The position numbers and the translations under genes are program-made. From a virus: a stretch of 20,340 nucleotides of DNA. Positions 14,319 to 20,340 of this stretch are shown here, piece by piece. Under the pieces are notes generated by a model, which searched no databases, was not told the origin of the DNA, and saw only the letters and a list, made by a program, of their open reading frames with translations. Every line of letters starts with the position of its first letter. Within the stretch, counting starts at the first letter, position 1. The stretch is from positions 1 through 20,340 of IMG/VR virus record IMGVR_UViG_3300035670_001476. One strand, written 5' to 3'.

Positions 14319-14555
14319 CTAGCGAGTAGCCTCTGGCTTGGTTACACGGGTTTCCTTAGCTGGTCTTTCGAAAGGTGTACCCTCTTGGACTACGCCGTCG
14401 CCATCTGCATCTTTAGCATCTGACTTGAAGGGTACTGGAGCATCCAGACCAACGATTGCGTCTGCGAATCGGTCAGCGTATTCTGCGATAACGCCCGACT
14501 CAGGGTTACCGGCAACCGTCAAGATTGCCTTTTTGATGTCATCTCTTGTTGCCAC
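14319..14555 (-). CDS. Small acidic protein with calcium-loop-like motif (78 aa)
   Basis: The N-terminal half is a helical MATRDDIKKAILTVAGNPES followed by IAEYADRFADAIVGLD. Residues 49-60 read DADGDGVVQEGT, which resembles the D-x-D-x-D-G loop of EF-hand and related calcium-binding repeats but lacks the usual acidic twelfth residue. The tail is polar and rich in Lys/Pro/Thr (ERPAKETRVTKPEATR). I recall similar small proteins between the protease and capsid genes of actinobacteriophages, without known function. It could be a head-assembly factor or a minor head component. The start is GTG at 14555, with AGGA 6 nt upstream, 1 nt after the protease stop. A terminator follows. Confidence 0.75.
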   Translation of the reverse strand: MATRDDIKKAILTVAGNPESGVIAEYADRFADAIVGLDAPVPFKSDAKDADGDGVVQEGTPFERPAKETRVTKPEATR

Positions 14556-14556
14556 T

Positions 14557-16158
14557 TTAGATCCTGTCCATGAGTAGTTGTAGCTTCTTCTTTTTGAGCT
14601 CTAGCATAGCCTCGCTCGTATCAGGCTCCGCCTGTACTTCCTCAACTGCTGGAACTAGAGAGTCTACAGCCTGAGTAATAAGTCTGCCCTCGTCGGCAGT
14701 TAGGTCGTCGCCCTGTTCTAGCTTGATCATTGCATCTGCCAAAGCGTCTGCATCGATTCCTGAGCGCTGAGCTACCTTGTCCAAACCACGAACGCTTACA
14801 GTACCTGCGGTTGAGCTATAGGCAGGGAAGGCAACCAAACTGACCTCATGAAGTCTGACTGAGTTTAGAGTGCGCTCTGCACCGTCTGTGCTCCATGAGT
14901 CTCCGCCCTGTGGAACAGAGAAGCCAAAGCTCATTGAGTCAATGTCACCTCGGCGTAGTAGTTCTGCAACATCACGACCACGAGAAGTGTTAGGCAATAG
15001 ACCGTCGACCTTTAGTCCGTGAGAGTCCTCAGATAAGGTCAGAGTTCCTGCACGAGTAGAACCTAGGATTTCGCCTGTGTCGTGGTTCCAGAGGAACTTG
15101 ATGTCGTTGCGAGCACGGAGTGACTTGCGGAAAGCTCCTGGAGCAATTCGCTCGGTGAATGGTAGAGGCTCTGATGGAGAGTTGAATACGGCAGCATAAC
15201 CGCTGAAGCGCATCCCTTCGCCTTCTTCTCTGACCTCAAACTGCGTGTGATTTACACGAGTCTCAATCTTTGACAATGCTTCGCCTTTCGCTCTGCCTTC
15301 ATTCTCAGCTTCAATTCTAGCAACTACGCCCTCTGCATGGGCAAGAGCTCGTTGTGCTGCTCGCTTTGATGGGCCAGAACCCCAAAGCAAGTGAGCAACT
15401 ACGCCAGCACTAGGATAATCAGCGGAATCAGGTCTAGCGGAGGGCGAATCCAAATCCACAAGATGACGAGCAATCCAAGCCCGAATCCTAACCCACTTGT
15501 CAGCCGTGACATTGCCCTGCGCCATTGCCCTAGCTTCACGGATAGTTGCGTCAACCAGTCCATCTCCGCCCTTGCCTTCTTCGTAATAGCGCAAACCCTG
15601 ACGGGCTGCTGCTCGCATGTAGGCTGGTGGAGTTAGGTTGACTGCTCTTTGATCAGATGGGTCTGGCTCGGGATAGGTGTCAGGTTCCATTTCTTCTGAT
15701 GGTGGAGTTAGACGCTCAATCTTCTGAACTGACGAAACATGTTTTGCAACAAACTCACCCGTCTCAACCCAACCATCCATAGTCTCTTCGTAAACCTGAA
15801 TTAGTAATGCAGGGTCTAGGACTGATCCGTTGAGGTGGATTCCGCTACCTGGGACTGCGATGCTACCGGCTTCGACGAGCTCTTGGACTTCGCCGTACTT
15901 GGTTTGCTTTCGGTCTTTGAAGACGACATAGTCTCCGACTTCAACTGTGCCTTGGGCGGCTCTGGATTCGTAGTTGTCGGAATTCCGCTCTTGTGGGGTA
16001 TAAGTGCCACCTGGTTCTATCCCTTCTGATAGTGAAATAGCGACCATCTGGTCGATAGCGCCTTGTTTGGTCGTGTGACATCCTAAGACATCGCCATTGT
16101 CTTTTACAGTTGCCCAACCTGAGCAATCTGGTGATTTATCTGTGATGAAGTATGGCAT
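14557..16158 (-). CDS. Prohead serine protease with N-terminal accessory modules (533 aa)
   Basis: Residues about 315-448 are an HK97-type prohead protease: MRFSGYAAVFNSPSEPLPFT, APGAFRKSL, FLWNHDTGEILGSTRAGTL, DSMSFGFSV, LHEVSLVAFPAY. His359 and Ser410 are the probable catalytic pair, about 50 residues apart as usual. It cleaves the capsid delta domain during maturation. The N-terminal 300 residues are extra. Residues 1-47 (DKSPDCSGWATVKDNGDVLG) form one module. Residues 70-147 form a small beta, SH3/Tudor-like module (VEVGDYVVFKDRK...VPGSGIHLNG). Residues 176-282 form a helical module with RAWIARHLVDLDSP and VVAHLLWG. The C-terminus is a Lys-rich helix. The ATG at 16158 overlaps the previous stop (ATGA) with GAGG 8 nt upstream; an in-frame TTG at 16188 is less likely. 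Confidence 0.93.
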   Translation of the reverse strand: MPYFITDKSPDCSGWATVKDNGDVLGCHTTKQGAIDQMVAISLSEGIEPGGTYTPQERNSDNYESRAAQGTVEVGDYVVFKDRKQTKYGEVQELVEAGSIAVPGSGIHLNGSVLDPALLIQVYEETMDGWVETGEFVAKHVSSVQKIERLTPPSEEMEPDTYPEPDPSDQRAVNLTPPAYMRAAARQGLRYYEEGKGGDGLVDATIREARAMAQGNVTADKWVRIRAWIARHLVDLDSPSARPDSADYPSAGVVAHLLWGSGPSKRAAQRALAHAEGVVARIEAENEGRAKGEALSKIETRVNHTQFEVREEGEGMRFSGYAAVFNSPSEPLPFTERIAPGAFRKSLRARNDIKFLWNHDTGEILGSTRAGTLTLSEDSHGLKVDGLLPNTSRGRDVAELLRRGDIDSMSFGFSVPQGGDSWSTDGAERTLNSVRLHEVSLVAFPAYSSTAGTVSVRGLDKVAQRSGIDADALADAMIKLEQGDDLTADEGRLITQAVDSLVPAVEEVQAEPDTSEAMLELKKKKLQLLMDRI

Positions 16159-16865
16159 CAGTCTTGCCTCATTACTGCTAGTCTGCAACCTTCTGACCCT
16201 GCGGTTGCATTGATAATTTCGTATGGTCGTAGATACATTGAAATCTCTTCTCCGCCATGCAGGATGTATGAGTCATCCTTAGTGCCTAGCCAAATGTCGT
16301 TGTAGCCGTTGTATTGCTCGGCCCAATCTAGCTGAATGTGAACATTAGTTCCATTACCGCCGACATCTACAAACTTGAAGCCGTACTGAGTATTTGGCTC
16401 TAGGGTTACTGGAATGTTCTGACTTGAACCGCCAACTGCCTGATTAGAAGCACCTACATACTGAGAGATGACTGTCGTTCCACCTGTCAAAGCAGATGCG
16501 CCAATTAGAACTGCTGCGTGTGCGTCTGAGTCATTGCGATTCAGGTTATAGGCAGGTATAGCAGAGCCAGTCGTTGTAATCGTTGCGCCTTCGATTAGCG
16601 ATGCTAGAACGCTAGATGTTGAACTGTTGAACTCCCAGTTCTCAAACTGCGCTCCTGAATCACCTGTCGTAAACGAAAAGATTGCAGTTCCGTTGTTAGC
16701 AATAGGAAAGTATCGGCCTACAGAGTAGATGTGGCCTTTGCGAGCCAAGTCACCCATGAAAGGTGATGGCTGCAGATTCTTTAGAACATAACGAGCAGAG
16801 TCAACTGTTGGTGCTACAACCGTTGTGGTTGCCGTACCAACTGTATACACATTTTGCTCAAGCAT
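16158..16865 (-). CDS. Beta-rich putative virion protein of unknown function (235 aa)
   Basis: The protein opens MLEQNVYTVGTATTTVVAPT followed by YVLKNLQPSPFMGDLARKGH, then IFSFTTGDSGAQFENWEF, ATITTTGSAIPAYNLNRNDS, VTLEPNTQYGFKFVDVGGNG, YNGYNDIWLG and EGCRLAVMRQD. It is strongly beta-rich, with no enzyme motif, signal peptide or membrane segment. I recall the ATITTTGSAIPxYNLNRNxSDxHA and AEKYNGYNxIWLG pattern from unannotated phage proteins of about this length near portal genes. A head decoration or head-fibre role would fit; this is inference. It overlaps the portal stop by 1 nt (TAATG) and the protease start as ATGA, so it is translated with them. No properly spaced Shine-Dalgarno site was seen (closest is AGGTAGAG, too far), so coupling probably drives it. 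Confidence 0.75.
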   Translation of the reverse strand: MLEQNVYTVGTATTTVVAPTVDSARYVLKNLQPSPFMGDLARKGHIYSVGRYFPIANNGTAIFSFTTGDSGAQFENWEFNSSTSSVLASLIEGATITTTGSAIPAYNLNRNDSDAHAAVLIGASALTGGTTVISQYVGASNQAVGGSSQNIPVTLEPNTQYGFKFVDVGGNGTNVHIQLDWAEQYNGYNDIWLGTKDDSYILHGGEEISMYLRPYEIINATAGSEGCRLAVMRQD

Positions 16866-18208
16866 TAGCTCGGATACTCTACCTGTGGGGGCTGTACTGG
16901 CTGTAGCTGTACTGATGGAACACCTGTGTGAGTCATTGCAGGTAGTCCAAGCTTCTCTAGAACGCTTGCAGGGTCAAAACCTACCTGAATCAAGCGCTGT
17001 GCCATGTCTACACGCTCGGTCTGAGCAGATAGGTCAGCGGCTTCTACATTCACATTCGCTAGAGGGACTCGTACGGTGTCTGCTGAGGGGTCGGCAATCG
17101 GAGGAAGGTCTTCTATGCGACGAACATCGTTTATGGTCAGGAAGCCCGACTGTAGTCCCGTAGAGAAGGCTGTCATGCGTGAGTTGATGTCAGCACGAAG
17201 TAGCCCATCAAGGTTGAAACGAATAAAGGCGTTCTCTCCGCCTGGATAGCGATTCATGAGTGGGCTCATAGCGCCCTCAATCTTCTGCACGATTGGTCGA
17301 AGGCAATGTGTTACCCAAGCAAGGTTGTTCTGTTCGACTGATGCGTAGCTTGTCGTGCCAGGAAGTCCCATTAGATGAGGAGGAATGTTGAATGCACGAG
17401 CGACATCCTCAACAGCCATCCTGCGAGAGTCTAGGAACTGAGCTTGGTCGTTTGGAACATTGGTTGGCTTGTAAACAGCTCCACCAGATAGCACAGCGGT
17501 CTTGTGTGCCTGTCTCCAGCCCTTGTGACGAGAATCAAAGGCTTCTTGCATTGCCTTAGCTTGATCGGCTGTAATCGGTACTGAGCCTGGGACTTCGATT
17601 ACGCCTGATGTCTGAGAACCTGAGCCAAAGAACTTAGCAGCGTAGTTCTCTAGGGCTTTAGCTAGACCAAAGTTTTCTTTTAGTGCTTCAGTTCTTGACA
17701 CGCCTCGTAGGTATCCTGGGCGAACTAGGTCTGGGATGAAGATGACATCATCAGTCGTAAGCATCTTGTCTTCACCCTTGACGACAAAACCTACACGCCC
17801 GATTCCGGTGCGCTTGATCTCAACATCCATCGGGTTTAGCACTGAGAGGTTCACAATCTCGCCCTGTGGGTTCGAATAGATGCGGATGAACGCATTACCG
17901 TCTAGAAGCAAAGAAACGATTACAGAGCCGTAGAAGGCTTCTTTAGTGGTGTCGATGTCTGGCTGGACAACCCATTGCGGGCGTGGGCGGAAAGGGTAGC
18001 GAGCGCCGTCTCTGCGGATGAATACATCTACAGGCAGGGTAGAGATAGTGTCAGAGATAAGAGAGACAGCAGAAAAGACAGCATTGATTTGCAGAGCAGT
18101 CTGTGAGTCAACATAAACACCTGAATTCGACTGAAGCTCAATGTCTGCGCCTGAGCCCCAGATTGTCTGAAACGAGATTGCTCGCTTTTCAAAAAGATTA
18201 TTGAGCAT
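16865..18208 (-). CDS. Portal protein, HK97 family (447 aa)
   Basis: Diagnostic segments are TALQINAVFSAVSLISDTIS near the N-terminus, LLLDGNAFIRIYSNPQGEI, LNPMDVEIKRTGIGRVGFV, VEDVARAFNIPPHLMGLPGT followed by TSYASVEQNNLAWVTHCLRP, and GFLTINDVRRIEDLPPI. Together these are the phage_portal (HK97 gp3) family. Twelve copies form the ring at one head vertex through which DNA is packaged and ejected. The length is normal. The C-terminus ends in a flexible Pro/Gln/Val segment (PVQPPQVEYPS). The ATG at 18208 overlaps the 3' end of the micro-ORF by 11 nt and has GGAG about 7 nt upstream. Confidence 0.96.
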   Translation of the reverse strand: MLNNLFEKRAISFQTIWGSGADIELQSNSGVYVDSQTALQINAVFSAVSLISDTISTLPVDVFIRRDGARYPFRPRPQWVVQPDIDTTKEAFYGSVIVSLLLDGNAFIRIYSNPQGEIVNLSVLNPMDVEIKRTGIGRVGFVVKGEDKMLTTDDVIFIPDLVRPGYLRGVSRTEALKENFGLAKALENYAAKFFGSGSQTSGVIEVPGSVPITADQAKAMQEAFDSRHKGWRQAHKTAVLSGGAVYKPTNVPNDQAQFLDSRRMAVEDVARAFNIPPHLMGLPGTTSYASVEQNNLAWVTHCLRPIVQKIEGAMSPLMNRYPGGENAFIRFNLDGLLRADINSRMTAFSTGLQSGFLTINDVRRIEDLPPIADPSADTVRVPLANVNVEAADLSAQTERVDMAQRLIQVGFDPASVLEKLGLPAMTHTGVPSVQLQPVQPPQVEYPS

Positions 18209-18341
18209 TTACTCGCTCCATCGCTACACCGAACAGAATTGCAGCAGCGCCTCCGACGATTAGTCCAGCAGGTACGAACATGAGCCCTACGCCAACTGTG
18301 ACTAGGACAGCACCTGTAATTTGCAAAATTGTCGCTAACAT
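18198..18341 (-). CDS. Small hydrophobic membrane protein between terL and portal (47 aa)
   Basis: The frame from ATG 18341 reads MLATILQITGAVLVTVGVGL then MFVPAGLIVGGAAAILFGVA and ends MERVNAQ. About 38 of 47 residues form one long or two short membrane segments hinged at MFVPAG, with a charged C-terminus. I recognise a recurrent micro-protein type with a VPAGLIVGG hinge beside portal genes of actinobacterial and other HK97-like phages; its role is not established. It starts 6 nt after the terL stop with AGGCGG close upstream, and ends inside the portal gene, overlapping by 11 nt. That tight fit, and the lack of any other explanation for the gap, supports a real gene. Confidence 0.8.
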   Translation of the reverse strand: MLATILQITGAVLVTVGVGLMFVPAGLIVGGAAAILFGVAMERVNAQ

Positions 18342-18347
18342 AACCGC

Positions 18348-19862
18348 CTAAACGAATACCTGTGGCACTACTGCTTCTATTCTACCTACGGTAGCCCTAT
18401 CGTAAGCAATAATGAAAGCGATAGCGTTGTCAATCTTCTTTTTTGAGTTGGCATGTTCCTTAGTTACACGCTGTCCTCGGTGATCTGTCTTGATTACACA
18501 GTTATCTATGTGCCTTGAGAGTGCTGGGTTGCCGTCATGCACTAATTTCTTCTCAACTACAGCGTCAAAGACCTTTTGAGTGGCTGGAATCATCAAATTG
18601 AGCAAGTTTGTCTTGTATTCGACGATTGGAAGCCCTAATTCCTCTAAATCTTGCATCATTTGAGCCCATCGATACGGGTCACAGGCAATTTCACGGACTT
18701 TTGGGTAATTCTGGGTGTATTCAATGATAGTTTGCTTGACTTCTTCCATTGGCACTCGCCAAGAGTCGTCATCTACACCGAAATTTTTCTCCCAAGTGCG
18801 TATTAGGGCTACTTTTGGCAATTCATCGCCTTGTGGGATGGTACAAACGACTAAAGCGGTGCTGTCAGAGGCGTAAGAGCCGTCAAAGCCCAAAACATAG
18901 TCCTCATCGGGTGAAATTTCGATGTCAGCGCCTAATTCATCCCATGCGCCTGCCGGAAGCCATGCAGATTGGGATGAAACCCACTGATTACAGCGTTTTG
19001 TGCGGAATTCGGACTCAGGAGTACGCTTTACAGCCGATTCAAAGTCAGAAGCAGCACAAATGTCGTCAAATCCTGGGTTGGAAGCTCTCCATGTGCTCTC
19101 AAGACGGTGATCAGCATCCTCTGGAGCCTCCCACCATGCCATGTAGAAGGTGGGGTCGTCAACTTCACCCTTAGCAATCTTTTTACCGTACTGATAGAGC
19201 TCATAGGCGATTGTGTCCTTGCCTGACTGACTTTCGGTCTTTACACCAGCAGTCGTAATAGCAATCATTGTCGCAGACTTACCACGAGCACCCTGAGCAA
19301 GCGACATAACATCGAATAGCTGTCGATTAGGCTGTGCGTGAAGCTCGTCGAAGAGAACTAGGGTCGGAGATAGACCTTCGTGTCTTGGAGCGTCTGCCGA
19401 GAGCACTCGGTACACATTGTTAGTAGCTGGAACCAGAATTGCGTCTCGGTAAATCTTTACATGGTCTTTGAGCTCTGAGTTCTGAATCATGCGCTTGGTA
19501 TCTTCAAACACGATGCGAGCCTGATTGCGGTCAGCGGCTACGGAGTAAATCTCTGCACCCTGAGTCTTGACATCCATTAGGGCAAATGAGGCAATGACGG
19601 AACCCAAGGCGCTCTTGCCTGATTTACGGGGCATCCCGATAAGTGAGATGCGGTGTCGTAATCCACCGTCTTCATCTCTAGCAAAGACTTGATGTAAGAG
19701 TTCTTTTTGCCATTCTCGGAGAACCAGTTTGGTTCCCGCTCGACCCGCTACTGAGTCCTTAGTGATTGTGGCAAAAGCATCAGCAAAGCGACAGAGGAAG
19801 TCCCCGTCGCCTCTTTCTATGGCCTCCTGCGGTACAGGGGTTTGCCACGCTGGAGGAATCAT
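18348..19862 (-). CDS. terL: Terminase large subunit (504 aa)
   Basis: The N-terminal ATPase domain has the Walker A-type GMPRKSGKS at residues 76-84, Walker B LVLFDELH at 168-175, and the coupling motif TTAG at 203-206. The C-terminal RNase-H-like nuclease has three acidic positions: D327 in GFDGSYASDS, D395 in EIACDPYRW, and D478 in KKKIDNAIAFI. An adenine-binding type WQKEL lies near residue 51. This is a complete Terminase_1/HK97-type motor that packages and cuts DNA at the portal. The length is normal. Its ATG overlaps the small subunit stop as ATGA. Confidence 0.97.
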   Translation of the reverse strand: MIPPAWQTPVPQEAIERGDGDFLCRFADAFATITKDSVAGRAGTKLVLREWQKELLHQVFARDEDGGLRHRISLIGMPRKSGKSALGSVIASFALMDVKTQGAEIYSVAADRNQARIVFEDTKRMIQNSELKDHVKIYRDAILVPATNNVYRVLSADAPRHEGLSPTLVLFDELHAQPNRQLFDVMSLAQGARGKSATMIAITTAGVKTESQSGKDTIAYELYQYGKKIAKGEVDDPTFYMAWWEAPEDADHRLESTWRASNPGFDDICAASDFESAVKRTPESEFRTKRCNQWVSSQSAWLPAGAWDELGADIEISPDEDYVLGFDGSYASDSTALVVCTIPQGDELPKVALIRTWEKNFGVDDDSWRVPMEEVKQTIIEYTQNYPKVREIACDPYRWAQMMQDLEELGLPIVEYKTNLLNLMIPATQKVFDAVVEKKLVHDGNPALSRHIDNCVIKTDHRGQRVTKEHANSKKKIDNAIAFIIAYDRATVGRIEAVVPQVFV

Positions 19863-20290
19863 TGTGCTCTTTCGGCCATCAACTTTTCAAAAGCAGACTG
19901 AGCCTTGATTTCAGCTAGTCCTAGGCGAGCCCTTGAGTCAACAGTCATACCTAACTTGCCTAAGTTCGTGACTATTTCTTTCTCAAGCTCTAGGAGCTGT
20001 CGCATCACATGGAAATCCTTCTGGTCTTCTTGAAGGATGCTGTCTAGAAGTACCTGACGATCAAGTTGCTTACAGGTAAGCAATAGCAGGTCAACATCAG
20101 TTTCTGCAATCCAAGTCTTACCCATCGAGAACACTCTGTCCCAAAGTTGCAGTCCTGCCCAGTCAAGGGGCTGGTGAGGTTGGCGATAACCGCCTTGTAG
20201 GGGCACGGTGTCGTTGATGTCAGGCAATTTGCGCTGCCCTGGATTGCCGGTAATGCGCTTCTGCTCAAGTGAGGTCGCTGGTCTGCCCAT
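19859..20290 (-). CDS. terS: Terminase small subunit, P27 family (143 aa)
   Basis: The N-terminal MGRPATSLEQKRITGNPGQR carries the GNPGxR signature of P27-type small terminases. WAGLQLWDRVFSMGKTWIAE and DVDLLLLTCKQLDRQ form helices of the oligomerisation core. The C-terminal LGKLGMTVDSRARLGLAEIK matches the conserved LGxTxxSRARLG segment. It recognises phage DNA and feeds it to the large subunit. The ATG at 20290 has no Shine-Dalgarno site, but TAGCCT stands 6 nt upstream. It is the first gene of the module in this window; about 50 nt lie beyond it to the right. Confidence 0.93.
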   Translation of the reverse strand: MGRPATSLEQKRITGNPGQRKLPDINDTVPLQGGYRQPHQPLDWAGLQLWDRVFSMGKTWIAETDVDLLLLTCKQLDRQVLLDSILQEDQKDFHVMRQLLELEKEIVTNLGKLGMTVDSRARLGLAEIKAQSAFEKLMAERAQ

Positions 20291-20302
20291 AGTTAGAGGC
20301 TA
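20291..20302 (-). promoter_or_regulatory. Candidate leaderless promoter -10 element (TAGCCT, N6, ATG)
   Basis: Minus-strand TAGCCT (20297-20302) is followed by CTAACT and the terS ATG. The region upstream is A-rich (a run of seven A on the minus strand). No clear -35 was seen. This would start the head transcript without a 5' leader. Confidence 0.45.
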
Positions 20303-20340
20303 TCAGGTTTTACTTTTTTTCGCAGAAAAATAAGCGAAGG

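Noticed and set aside
16158-16188. TTG start at 16188 for the prohead protease
   Set aside because: The ATG at 16158 overlaps the upstream stop as ATGA, has GAGG 8 nt upstream and begins the recognisable MPYFITDKSPDCSGW module.
20303-20340. Possible cos site or hairpin at the right edge (TTCGC/GCGAA)
   Set aside because: Only a 5-bp stem in an A/T-rich stretch, with the window ending there; no evidence for cohesive ends or a terminator.
1-20340. tRNA genes, insertion sequences, integrase or attachment sites
   Set aside because: None was recognised; coding density is near complete and all real genes are on one strand.

Overview
The window is part of the structural (late) module of a tailed, double-stranded DNA bacteriophage with a long non-contractile (siphovirus-type) tail and an HK97-fold head. 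Every supported gene lies on the minus strand, so transcription runs from the right end to the left. The order is classical: small and large terminase, portal, prohead protease, major capsid protein, head-tail connector, tail terminator, tail tube, frameshifted tail chaperones, tape measure, then distal tail and fibre proteins. A free phage and a prophage cannot be told apart here: no integrase, lysis, replication or host gene is in view. The host is inferred to be an actinobacterium, possibly a mid-GC aquatic one. The grounds are the apparent leaderless promoters described below and the resemblance of several proteins, from memory, to actinobacteriophage families. No search was run.

Packaging and head region (about 12.9-20.3 kb). 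This holds terS and terL (ATGA overlap), a 47-residue hydrophobic micro-protein, the portal, a beta-rich 235-residue protein of unknown role, and a prohead protease enlarged to 533 residues by N-terminal modules. A 78-residue acidic protein with a calcium-loop-like motif follows. After it come an intrinsic terminator, a 179-bp leader region and the major capsid gene, which ends in its own strong terminator.

Accessory cassette (about 10.7-12.9 kb). Two glycosyltransferases (GT-B/GT4-like and GT-A/GT2-like) and a TagD/TarD-type nucleotidyltransferase overlap one another. They sit between the capsid terminator and the head-tail connector gene. They are not assembly genes; the best guess is that they build or attach a sugar or polyol-phosphate decoration on the virion or the host envelope.

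Connector and tail region (1-10.7 kb). This holds the connector, tail terminator, tail tube, the G/GT chaperone pair with a textbook C CCA AAA slippery site, a terminator, an HK97-gp10-like protein, a 1017-residue tape measure and a tail-hub protein. Then come several fibre or adhesin genes: a short fibre-like protein, three tandem genes sharing one beta-rich module (the third carrying a large glycine-rich tip), two small conserved proteins, and a coiled-coil protein cut by the window edge.

The most unusual feature is the control layout. Three intrinsic terminators break up what is normally a continuous late operon. The five genes that lack a Shine-Dalgarno sequence each have a -10-like hexamer (TANNNT in four, TATACA in one) exactly 6 nt before the start codon, as expected for leaderless transcripts. 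The arrangement suggests at least five or six separately tuned transcription units, with the glycosyltransferase cassette as its own moron-like unit.
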